From: Gemmatimonadales bacterium
GTDB taxonomy: Bacteria; Gemmatimonadota; Gemmatimonadetes; Gemmatimonadales; GWC2-71-9
Direction of reading: 5' to 3'
Assembly (NCBI GenBank): GCA_013813675.1
Contig: JACCRH010000060.1
Span: 1 to 12,860, forward strand
Length of the DNA: 12,860 bases
Translations under genes and position numbers: made by a program
Shown here: in pieces, positions 5,851-12,860 of the stretch
How positions within the stretch are numbered: the stretch's first letter is position 1
How the letters are laid out: every line of letters begins with the position of its first letter
The notes under the pieces: model-generated
Database searches by the model: none
Told to the model about the DNA's origin: nothing
The model's input: the letters and a program-made list of their open reading frames with translations, nothing else

Positions 5851-8800
5851 ATGCCACCCTCATCTCCCACTCACGCGCGCAACACACTGCGGTTGCTTGC
5901 TTTCGGCGGGCTGGTCCTGGTGGACGAGGCCGGAAAGCCGGTTGCCGAGCAGCGCCGGAGGCTCTCCTTGCTGGTCCTGCTGGCCACCGCCGCCGGCCAG
6001 AGCCTCAGTCGCGACAAATTGGTGGCCTTCCTATGGCCAGAAAGCCCGGCGGAGAATGCCCGCCACGCGCTCCAGCAGTTGGTGTACTACCTGCGCCGTG
6101 AAGTCGCGGAAGAAATCTTTCTCGGCATCGACCCGCTGCGGCTCAACCCCGAAGTCGTCACCAGCGATGTCGGAGATTTTGCCGGGGCACTCGAGCGCGG
6201 CGCGACGGCCGAGGCCGTCGCCCTGTACCGGGGCCCTTTTCTCGACGGGTTCTTCCTCGAAGGATCCACCGAGTTCGAGCGCTGGGCAGAGGGAGAGCGG
6301 AGCCGTCTGGTGGTGGCGTACCACCGCGCCCTCTACCAGCTCGCGAAGGGGGAAGGCGAAGCGGAGAACCACACCGCGGCCATCGGGTGGTGGCGGAGGC
6401 TGGCGGAGGCCGAGCCGCTCAGCGGTCGCGCGGCCGCGGGGCTGATGAAGGCACTCGCGGCGGGCGGTGACCACGCGGCGGCACTCCGCCACGCGGACGG
6501 ATACGCCGAGGTCGTGCGGGAGGAAATAGGTGGCGAGGTCGAGCCCGCGGTTGCGGCCCTGGCCGCGAAACTACGGTCGGCGGGTGCGCCCCTGCCGCGG
6601 CCGGTGGCGCTCGCACCACCGGCGCCAGGCAAGAACGACGTCGGCGACACGCCGAGCGATCACTACCGGATTCAGGGAGAGCTCGGCCGGGGCGGGATGG
6701 CGACGGTGTATCTCGCGCGCGATCTCAGGCACGATCGTCCGGTCGCGCTCAAGGTGCTTCACCCCGAGCTCGCCAGCGCGCTCGGCGCCCGGCGGTTCCT
6801 CCGGGAGATCGAGTTCTCGTCCAACCTGCAACACCCGAACATCCTGCCGCTGTTCGATTCGGGCACCATCGACCTGGGCGACGGTGTGCTTCCTTATTAC
6901 GCGATGCCGTTGGTCGAAGGCGAGTCGCTCGGGACCCGGCTGGCGCGCGAGAAGCAGCTCGACCTGGCTGACGCGCTGGAGATCGCCGGCGACGTGGCCG
7001 CCGCCCTCGGCCACGCCCATGCCCGCGGAATCGTTCACCGAGACATCAAGCCCGAGAACATCCTGCTCTCCGGAGGCCGATCGGTCGTGGCCGACTTCGG
7101 TATCGCGCTCGCGGTCACCCGTGCGGGCGGCGACCGGCTCACTCAGACCGGTCTGGTCGTCGGCACCGCGGCGTACATGAGTCCGGAACAGGGCTCCGCC
7201 GGCGACCTGGACGGGCGCTCGGACATCTATGGCCTCGGGTGCGTGCTCTACGAGATGCTCGCGGGCGTGCCGCCTTTCGTCGGCCCAACGCCTCAGGCCG
7301 TGCTGGCGCGACATGCGGTGGATCCGGTGCCGAGCCTCCGGACCCTGCGGACCACGGTGCCGACCGGCGTGGAGCGTGCCATCGAGCGGGCGCTAGCAAA
7401 GGTGCCCGCCGACCGGTTCGCGACGGCCGCGCAGTTCGTCGAAGCGCTGCATGCAGCGCCCGAGGTGGAGGCACCGTCATTCACGGAGGTGCCGGCTACT
7501 AGCCGCGCCTCCGCACGGACCCGCTGGTACCTCGCCGTGGCGGCGGCGAGCTCCGTGCTCGGCGTCGGTGCCGCCGCGTCGCTGATGCGTGCGCCAAAGC
7601 CGGACATCGCGCCGAGTGCGGACTTGGTCGCCGTCCTGCCATTCCGGGTCGGAGGCGCCGATCCGACACTCGGGTGGCTCCGAGAAGGAATCATCGATCT
7701 TCTCGCACTCAAGCTCACGGGTGACGGAGGGCCACGCGCCGCCGAACCGCGGGCCGTGCTCGGCGCGTGGCACCGGCTCGCCGGGCGCGGGGGGGAGGAT
7801 CTCTCGCCCGACGGCGCCCTCGAGGTCGCCCGCAGCATCGGAGCTGGGCGGCTCATCGACGGCGGAGTCGTCGGAACAGCCTCTCATCTCACGCTGTCCG
7901 CGACCGTACTCTCCCTGCCTGAGGGCAGGCCCGGCGCCAAGGCGAGCGTCGAGGGACCGCTGGATAGCCTTCCCGCCCTGGTGGACCTGCTGGCGGTCCG
8001 TCTCCTCAGCCTGCAGGCGGGCGTGCACAGCGAGCGGCTGTCCCAGCTCACCAGCACTTCGCTCCCAGCGGTCCGTGCGTATCTCACCGGCCGAGCCGAG
8101 TGGCGGAAGGGACAGTGGGAGGAAGCCGGCCGTCGGTTCGGCGAGGCGACCACGCTCGACTCCACCTTCGCGCTCGCCGCGCTGGAGCTGTCCCATACTG
8201 CCACCAGTCAGGACGAGATCGATCGCGGGACGAGGTTGGCGCTGGTGCACCGGGACCGCCTTAGTTCCGGCGAGCGGACCCTCCTCGACGCCCGTCTGTC
8301 GCATTGTTCGCCCTCGGCCGTCTCGTCCATAAAATGTGCAGGAAGCAACTCAACCGACATGTTCCGCATGTGGGAAGCGGCCGGCGCGGCCTACCCCGAC
8401 CGTTCGGACGTCTGGCATGGCTTGGGCGACGTATACTGGCACTGGGGTCCGATGGCCGGCCTCGATCGCCCGCTGGAGCGCGCCGACGAAGCCTTCCGCC
8501 GAGGCTGGCGGATCGACTCCAGCACGGCCACTGACTCCCTGCTGCCCGAGCGTGGACCGGTGTACTCCGAGTGGCTCCAGCACATGGTCGAGTTCGCGCA
8601 GATGAAAGGCGACACGGCCGAAGTGAGGCGGCTGGTGGCCATCGGTCTGACCGCTGACTCTACCACGGAGCGAGCGGGGTATCTCCGGTGGCATCTCGCG
8701 GTCGCGCAGGGTGATTCAAGTCGGCGGGCCTTCAGGCTAAGAAGCGATGTTCATCCGGGCACCTACGGGGAGATCGCGCCCTTCAGCATCTGGACCGGGA

Positions 8801-9648
8801 TCGGGCTCGAGGAGCACGAGCAGGCCACGGTTGCGCACCTCCGATACCTGGACAACCCTTACCTCACCGCCATGATTCAGCGGTATTCCAACCTGAATCT
8901 CGGCCGGCCGCGAATCGCCCTGCTAAGCGTGGATCGCCCCGGCGAGCCGGTCGAGGCCGGCCTGCGCCGCCGGGTTCTCGACGCGCTCTATTGGGACGGC
9001 GACAGCAGCGCCGCGATCGCGGCCGGGCGACGTCTTCGGCCGGCGGCGGCGGCGCCGCTGCCGGACGACGATGCCGCCGCGAATGAATGGCTCGGGAATG
9101 TTTGCACGGTGGCGCAATGGGATTTTTCCCGGGGACACGTCGACCGAGGGGGTGACGCGATCCGGCGGTTGCGCGGGACCCTCACTCCCCGTGCGATGGC
9201 CGGCCGGCCCATCGCCTTCCTTCGGGCGTCCGCGCTCTGCGGGGCGACCCTGGATGTCCTGGAATCTTTGCCAAGCGGCCGGCCCGACCTGGAGTTGCGG
9301 CTGGAGCGACTCGACTCACTGGCCCGCGAGTTGATTCTCAACCTCGAGCCGGTCCCCAACGTGAACCTGGTCATCGCCCGGGGCTGGGAGGTGCGAAACC
9401 AGCCGCGCCGGGCGCTCGCTGCGCTCCGTCGCCGGGCAGGCGGCTTCGGTCTCGCGCCGATCTATCTCTCGACCTTCCTCCGCGAAGAAGGTCGCCTGGC
9501 GGCGCAGGTGGGCGACACCGCTGAGGCGATCCGGGCCTTCCAGCTCTACTTGGGCAGGCGGCACAATCCAGAGCCGCACCTGGAGCCGGACGTTCAGCGG
9601 ATCCGGGAGGAGCTGGCCCGTTTGGTCGGGGAGCGCGGGTTGAAGTAG
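5851..9648 (+). CDS. SARP/BTAD DNA-binding module fused to transmembrane Ser/Thr kinase with TolB-like and TPR region
   Basis: The 1265-residue protein joins several modules. Residues about 12-110 are a winged helix of SARP/AfsR type (LRLLAFGGLVLVD, then LSRDKLVAFLWPESPAENARHALQQL), followed by a bacterial transcriptional activation domain to about 247. Residues 272-532 are a complete Hanks-type kinase: glycine loop GELGRGGMATVY (276-287), K301, helix-C Glu E319, HRDIKPEN with D398 and N403, D415 of DFG, and SPE at 444-446. One membrane helix follows (about 559-581, WYLAVAAASSVLGVGAAASL). Next come a TolB/FlgO-like domain (LVAVLPFRVGG, about 592-730) and TPR-like helices to the end. Topology would put kinase and DNA-binding parts in the cytoplasm and the C-terminus outside. 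The likely role is a one-protein signal sensor and transcription regulator; the signal and targets are unknown. The ATG at 5851 was chosen because the SARP fold begins just after it; the open frame reaches back to 4915 across the antisense of the haloperoxidase gene. No Shine-Dalgarno site is visible. Confidence 0.88.
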   Translation: MPPSSPTHARNTLRLLAFGGLVLVDEAGKPVAEQRRRLSLLVLLATAAGQSLSRDKLVAFLWPESPAENARHALQQLVYYLRREVAEEIFLGIDPLRLNPEVVTSDVGDFAGALERGATAEAVALYRGPFLDGFFLEGSTEFERWAEGERSRLVVAYHRALYQLAKGEGEAENHTAAIGWWRRLAEAEPLSGRAAAGLMKALAAGGDHAAALRHADGYAEVVREEIGGEVEPAVAALAAKLRSAGAPLPRPVALAPPAPGKNDVGDTPSDHYRIQGELGRGGMATVYLARDLRHDRPVALKVLHPELASALGARRFLREIEFSSNLQHPNILPLFDSGTIDLGDGVLPYYAMPLVEGESLGTRLAREKQLDLADALEIAGDVAAALGHAHARGIVHRDIKPENILLSGGRSVVADFGIALAVTRAGGDRLTQTGLVVGTAAYMSPEQGSAGDLDGRSDIYGLGCVLYEMLAGVPPFVGPTPQAVLARHAVDPVPSLRTLRTTVPTGVERAIERALAKVPADRFATAAQFVEALHAAPEVEAPSFTEVPATSRASARTRWYLAVAAASSVLGVGAAASLMRAPKPDIAPSADLVAVLPFRVGGADPTLGWLREGIIDLLALKLTGDGGPRAAEPRAVLGAWHRLAGRGGEDLSPDGALEVARSIGAGRLIDGGVVGTASHLTLSATVLSLPEGRPGAKASVEGPLDSLPALVDLLAVRLLSLQAGVHSERLSQLTSTSLPAVRAYLTGRAEWRKGQWEEAGRRFGEATTLDSTFALAALELSHTATSQDEIDRGTRLALVHRDRLSSGERTLLDARLSHCSPSAVSSIKCAGSNSTDMFRMWEAAGAAYPDRSDVWHGLGDVYWHWGPMAGLDRPLERADEAFRRGWRIDSSTATDSLLPERGPVYSEWLQHMVEFAQMKGDTAEVRRLVAIGLTADSTTERAGYLRWHLAVAQGDSSRRAFRLRSDVHPGTYGEIAPFSIWTGIGLEEHEQATVAHLRYLDNPYLTAMIQRYSNLNLGRPRIALLSVDRPGEPVEAGLRRRVLDALYWDGDSSAAIAAGRRLRPAAAAPLPDDDAAANEWLGNVCTVAQWDFSRGHVDRGGDAIRRLRGTLTPRAMAGRPIAFLRASALCGATLDVLESLPSGRPDLELRLERLDSLARELILNLEPVPNVNLVIARGWEVRNQPRRALAALRRRAGGFGLAPIYLSTFLREEGRLAAQVGDTAEAIRAFQLYLGRRHNPEPHLEPDVQRIREELARLVGERGLK

Positions 9649-9651
9649 CGA

Positions 9652-9693
9652 CGAACCGCGACGTGGCTCGCACTCGCTCGGATGCGCGGTTCG
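9652..9693. terminator. Hairpin between convergent regulator and nagB genes, terminator-like
   Basis: CGAACCGCG (9652-9660) pairs perfectly with CGCGGTTCG (9685-9693) across a 24-base loop. It fills most of the 52-bp gap between the two convergent stop codons, so it could serve both transcripts. On the plus strand a short TTTT lies 13 bases further on; there is no T-run directly after the stem. Confidence 0.5.
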
Positions 9694-9700
9694 GCCCGCG

Positions 9701-11590
9701 CTACGCGTTTTGATCGGGCGCGGCTCCTGCGATGGGGACGTCCACCACGTAGGCTTCCATCGCGAAGTATTCCGCCAGCCCAAGCTTGTCCAACTCCGCC
9801 GCGGTGCCTTTGTTCCGCGCCTCCACCCGCTGCCAGAACTCGCGCTCGTCGGGTCCCGGAAACGGCGCGGTGTCCTTCTGCGACTGGTGCTTGAAGATCG
9901 CCTGGATCTTGAGCCGCAGCTCCTCCTGTGACAGCGGCACCAGCCAGGTCGCGTCGGTCACCGGCCACTCCTGCCAGGCGCCGCGGTAGAGCCACACCTC
10001 CGGCCGGGGCTGGCCCGCCGCGACGACTTCCTCCAGGGCGCGGTCGATCGCCTCCTTGCACATCCGGTGGGTGCCGTGCGGGTCGGAGAGGTCGCCGGCG
10101 ACGAAGATGACTTGGGGGCGGAGCTCCTCGAGCAGCCCCCGCACCACCGCGACGTCGGGGGGGCCGATGGGATCTTTCCGAACCCTCCCCGTCTGATAGA
10201 ACGGCAGATCGAGAAACCGGGCGGCGCCCTCCTCCAGCCCCAGGGTACGCAGCCCGGCCACCGCCTCGGACTCCCGGATCACCCGCTTGATGTCGCGCAC
10301 CTCCTCGATGTCGACGTCGCCCGGCTGCTTGCCGGCGAGGAACTCCTCCACTCGGGTGACCAGCTGGCTGACCGCCCGCTCGGCGATCTCCCGCTCGCCG
10401 GCGACCCGCCGGAGAAAGTCGAGATGGCGCCGCACGTCGTGGTCGAAGACGGCCAGGTTGCCGCTGGTCATGTAGGCGACGGTGATGGCGTTCTCGTTCT
10501 CCACCAGCTTCCGGAGGATGCCACCCATCGAGATCACGTCGTCGTCGGGATGGGGAGAGAAGCAGACGATCGGCTGGCCCCGCGGCAGCTTCGAGCGACC
10601 TCGGATCTTGGCGCCCAGCGCGTTGAACACGATGCCGTTGAGCGCGCCGGGCGTCCCGTGCGCCGCCACCAGCGACGACAACCGGTGCTCGGCGTAGTCG
10701 CGCTGGGTGAGCTTGAGAATCGCCTTTTGGGTCTGGCGCGAGAGCCAGGTGACTGCCTGGACCGCGCGCGGCGGCGTCCACTCGACCGCACCGACCAGCC
10801 AGGGTGTGGCCACCCGCGTCAGGTAGGCCCCCGCGGCGGTGTCGAGGTAGAAGGTCGTGGCCGGGTGCCGCTGGAGAAAGGTGGCCGCAACCTCGTGGTC
10901 CACCTCACCCTCCACCGCCCGGCGCACGATGTGCGCCTTGTGCTCCCCGGTGGCGAGGATCAGCACCTCGCGCGCCTCCAGAATGGTGGCCACGCCCATG
11001 GTGACCGCCTCCCGGGGCACGTTCTCCTCCCCGAAGAAATCGGCCGCGCCATCCTTGCGGGTGACCAGATCGAGGGTGATGAGTCGGGTGCGGCTCTCCA
11101 GCCCCGATCCCGGCTCGTTGAACCCGATGTGGCCGGTGCGTCCGATGCCCAGGAGCTGGAGGTCGATGCCCCCGGCTTCGCGAATCGCAGCCTCGTAGCG
11201 CCGGCATTCCTGGTCCATCCGGTCGCGGGGGAGGTCGCCCCGGGGGATGTGGACGTTCTCGCGGCGGATATCGAGCTGGGAGAAGAGGTTCTCCCACATG
11301 AACCGATGGTAGGAGTGGATGCTCCCCGGATCCATCGGGTAGTACTCGTCGAGGTTGAAGGTGACGACGTGGCCGAAGCCCAGTCCCTCGTCGCGGTGCC
11401 GGCGGACCAGCTCGCGGTAGACGCTGATGGGGGTAGATCCGGTGGCGAGGCCCAGCACCGCGGGTTTCCCGGCCGCGGCGCGCATCCGGACCAGCTCCGC
11501 GATCCGCCCGGCGACGAGCCGGCCGATCTCGTCGTGGTCGCCGACGATGACGGTGCGGATGCGCTCGAGGGTCGAGGAGGGCGCGATCAT
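9701..11590 (-). CDS. nagB: Glucosamine-6-phosphate deaminase (NagB) fused to a PIG-L deacetylase domain
   Basis: The 629-residue protein has two enzyme domains. Residues about 10-270 are NagB-like: the sugar-phosphate loop GLATGSTP (47-54), the catalytic Asp in NLDEYYPMD (D81), and GRTGHIGFNEP (150-160) with H154 and E159. The usual Asp two residues before the His (NDGH in E. coli NagB) is Thr152 here, a change I recall from other fused or long NagB proteins. Residues about 338-620 are a PIG-L/LmbE-type zinc deacetylase: HPDDD with H347 and D350, and DPHGTHR with H505 and H508 as second-shell or metal ligands. NagB turns glucosamine-6-phosphate into fructose-6-phosphate and ammonia; PIG-L proteins remove N-acetyl groups from GlcNAc-containing substrates. 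A two-step channel from an acetylated to a deaminated sugar is plausible inference. There is no signal peptide, so it is cytoplasmic. No Shine-Dalgarno site precedes 11590, but a promoter-like sequence lies 12 bases upstream. A 540-residue antisense frame covers it and is a shadow. Confidence 0.88.
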   Translation of the reverse strand: MIAPSSTLERIRTVIVGDHDEIGRLVAGRIAELVRMRAAAGKPAVLGLATGSTPISVYRELVRRHRDEGLGFGHVVTFNLDEYYPMDPGSIHSYHRFMWENLFSQLDIRRENVHIPRGDLPRDRMDQECRRYEAAIREAGGIDLQLLGIGRTGHIGFNEPGSGLESRTRLITLDLVTRKDGAADFFGEENVPREAVTMGVATILEAREVLILATGEHKAHIVRRAVEGEVDHEVAATFLQRHPATTFYLDTAAGAYLTRVATPWLVGAVEWTPPRAVQAVTWLSRQTQKAILKLTQRDYAEHRLSSLVAAHGTPGALNGIVFNALGAKIRGRSKLPRGQPIVCFSPHPDDDVISMGGILRKLVENENAITVAYMTSGNLAVFDHDVRRHLDFLRRVAGEREIAERAVSQLVTRVEEFLAGKQPGDVDIEEVRDIKRVIRESEAVAGLRTLGLEEGAARFLDLPFYQTGRVRKDPIGPPDVAVVRGLLEELRPQVIFVAGDLSDPHGTHRMCKEAIDRALEEVVAAGQPRPEVWLYRGAWQEWPVTDATWLVPLSQEELRLKIQAIFKHQSQKDTAPFPGPDEREFWQRVEARNKGTAAELDKLGLAEYFAMEAYVVDVPIAGAAPDQNA

Positions 11591-11602
11591 GGGTTTGCTG
11601 CG

Positions 11603-11631
11603 AAGGTAGGAGAAGTGGCCGGATTTGTCAC
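11603..11631 (-). promoter_or_regulatory. Putative promoter of nagB with -35 element inside the palindromic repeat
   Basis: On the minus strand GTGACA (11631-11626, 5 of 6 matches to TTGACA) is followed by 17 bases and TACCTT (11608-11603), then by 12 bases and the nagB ATG. A transcript would have a leader of only about six bases, in line with the absence of a Shine-Dalgarno site. The -35 element coincides with the outer end of the palindrome at 11626-11691. Confidence 0.45.
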
Positions 11632-11691
11632 CCTGAACGAAGTGAAGGGGACCAAGTCCGCATGGCCCCCTTCGCTTCGCTCAGGGTGACA
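11626..11691. repeat. REP-like palindromic element between two minus-strand genes
   Basis: The left arm TGTCACCCTGAACGAAGTGA continues with AGGGG (11626-11650). It matches the reverse complement of the right arm (11667-11691) at 23 of 25 positions, with a 16-base centre. The motif CCTGAGCGAAGCGAAGG is one I recognise as a widely dispersed intergenic palindrome in environmental bacteria. It follows the stop of the beta-helix gene by 21 bp and can serve as its 3' hairpin. A degenerate half-copy lies at 2896-2915. No transposase gene is present in the window. Confidence 0.7.
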
Positions 11692-11712
11692 GTGGGTCGG
11701 CTGTGGGACTTT

Positions 11713-12860
11713 CTACTGCGGCTCCACCTGAATCGTCGCTGAGGTGCGGCCGACCCGGGTCACCAGCTTCAGATGCAGCAGCCCGGTCCCGCTGTCGTAC
11801 CAGTAATAGTCCCCGGTGCTCGCCTCCAGGCCAGCGAGGTCCGCCGCCGCCGGCAACGGGCTGGAGGAGTTGAAGTCGCGAATCACCCGAAGCGCCGCCT
11901 GGGGGTACGGCAGCGTGAGCCGTACCCACTCGTTGTCGACGGTGCGCGTGAGTGAGATCCGGGGCCGGAGCGGCACCGCGCCGGCGAACTGCATGGTGTA
12001 GCCCCGCCCCGGCAGCATCGACCCGTGGGCTGAGTTGGGGCTGCCGGGCACTCCGACCAGGGTGAGCGCCGCCGCGTCGTCGCGGGTGACGGTGAGCGGT
12101 GCGACGACCTCGGCATCGCTCCGCACGCTGAATCCGACGTACCGCTGGGCGCAGACGTAGGCATTCCACTCCGGCCGGGGGGTACATCCCGCGGTGACCA
12201 GGAAGGGGTTGTTCGCAACCACGAACGTGCCCGCGGCTCCGGTGACGTCGCCGTCGCGGTCCAGGAACACCGCGGCCTTGTCGCCGTCCTTGTCGGCGTG
12301 CGGTGTCTCCAGGTAGTACTGGTTCGCGTTGATGAAGGACACGTCGCCGGCGAAATTGCCGGTGCTGACCGAGAACCCGTTGTTGCGGTTGAATCCCAGC
12401 GCGCTCGAGGGAATCGAGCCCGCCGCCGTGAAGTTGGCGAAGACCACGCGGTCCGCCCCGACCCGTCCATCGTAGAACTCGTAGCCCCGGCGGGGTGCAC
12501 CGTTGAACACTGTGCCCGCGATGTTCGCCGATTCGCCGACGAACAGCGCGTCCTCCACGTAGGTCTCGCTCGAGGCGAAGGTGGCCCCGATCGCGTTGTC
12601 CGCCAGCACCGAGTGGCTGAGCCGGTGATCCCGGCCGCGAAGCCACACGGCCCTGCCGGGATGCTTATAGGCCGTGAACCGGGTGAAGTCGGCCACGACG
12701 GCGGTGTTCGCGTCACCGGGATCGGTGCGCGGCGCGTAGAAGACGGTCTCGGTCTCGCCATCCGCCCGCGGCCCATCGTCGACGTGCAGGCCGCCCCGGC
12801 GGTTGCTGTGGGCCACGTTGTCGCTGAACTCCCGCAGCGGGGTGGTCCGCGGCAGCTCCG
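11713..12860 (-). CDS. CEMIP/TMEM2-like right-handed beta-helix protein, C-terminal part (5' end beyond window)
   Basis: The frame is open from the right edge to TAG at 11713, giving 381 residues; the start lies outside. The visible part begins within repeats like those of parallel beta-helix proteins (FSDNVAHSNRRGGLHVDDGP, then VWLRGRDHRLSHSVLADNAI). It continues into a region very like the mammalian hyaluronan-binding proteins CEMIP and TMEM2: DKDGDKAAVFLDRDGDVTG, then NNPF and a Cys pair around PEWNAYVC (Cys 225 and 236 of the visible part). The end, DYYWYDSGTGLLHLKLV, is a beta-sandwich closing segment. Acidic DKDGD and DRDGD clusters suggest calcium binding. By family it would be a large secreted or surface protein acting on or binding polysaccharide; activity is not shown. 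It lies upstream of nagB on the same strand, separated by 122 bp that contain the palindrome. An internal GTG at 12816 is not the true start, since the family fold continues upstream of it. Confidence 0.65.
   Translation of the reverse strand, partial: ELPRTTPLREFSDNVAHSNRRGGLHVDDGPRADGETETVFYAPRTDPGDANTAVVADFTRFTAYKHPGRAVWLRGRDHRLSHSVLADNAIGATFASSETYVEDALFVGESANIAGTVFNGAPRRGYEFYDGRVGADRVVFANFTAAGSIPSSALGFNRNNGFSVSTGNFAGDVSFINANQYYLETPHADKDGDKAAVFLDRDGDVTGAAGTFVVANNPFLVTAGCTPRPEWNAYVCAQRYVGFSVRSDAEVVAPLTVTRDDAAALTLVGVPGSPNSAHGSMLPGRGYTMQFAGAVPLRPRISLTRTVDNEWVRLTLPYPQAALRVIRDFNSSSPLPAAADLAGLEASTGDYYWYDSGTGLLHLKLVTRVGRTSATIQVEPQ

Noticed and set aside
10067..11689. 540-residue open frame on the plus strand
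   Set aside because: It is fully antisense to the NagB-PIG-L gene, whose catalytic motifs are all intact; the antisense translation has no recognisable domain and reflects high-GC codon bias.
1..12860. tRNA, rRNA, CRISPR array, prophage or transposase
   Set aside because: I saw no cloverleaf with a T-arm consensus, no regularly spaced direct repeats, and no integrase or transposase motif in any frame examined.

Overview
This is a high-GC bacterial window, almost fully coding, with seven protein genes (two run off the edges) and no RNA genes, CRISPR array, insertion sequence or prophage. The gene styles suggest Gemmatimonadota or a similar soil/freshwater lineage: an AfsR/SARP-like DNA-binding and BTAD module fused to a membrane Ser/Thr kinase with a TolB/TPR sensor region, a NagB-PIG-L fusion, and a CEMIP-like beta-helix protein. 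This placement is inference from gene content.

Left part, minus strand: the N-terminal 809 residues of a TamB/AsmA-like envelope protein (1-2429) with a clear repeat of about 100 residues. Just upstream of it, on the same strand, is a 65-residue Cys/His-rich mini-protein (2537-2734) chosen by a good Shine-Dalgarno site. A divergent intergenic region (2735-3005) carries a nested inverted repeat and a degenerate half of a dispersed repeat. It leads to a plus-strand gene for an uncharacterised circularly permuted ATP-grasp protein (3006-4478), closed by a 10-bp hairpin.

Centre: a secreted lipoprotein of the vanadium haloperoxidase/PAP2 phosphatase fold (4537-5742, minus) is divergent from the large regulator (5851-9648, plus). 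Only 108 bp separate their start codons, so local regulation of the haloperoxidase by the regulator is plausible but unproven.

Right part, minus strand: a NagB-PIG-L fusion (9701-11590) lies downstream of the C-terminus of a CEMIP/TMEM2-like beta-helix protein (11713-12860, running off the right edge). A near-perfect 25-bp palindrome of a dispersed-repeat type lies between them. The pairing hints at capture and breakdown of N-acetylhexosamine-containing polysaccharide.

Three of the five complete genes have no visible Shine-Dalgarno site. Two of these (regulator and nagB) have a promoter-like sequence only 12-14 nt before the ATG, which suggests short-leader or leaderless transcripts. No obviously new defence or biosynthetic system is present. 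The most unusual items are the regulator architecture next to the haloperoxidase, the uncharacterised ATP-grasp protein, and the mini-protein.
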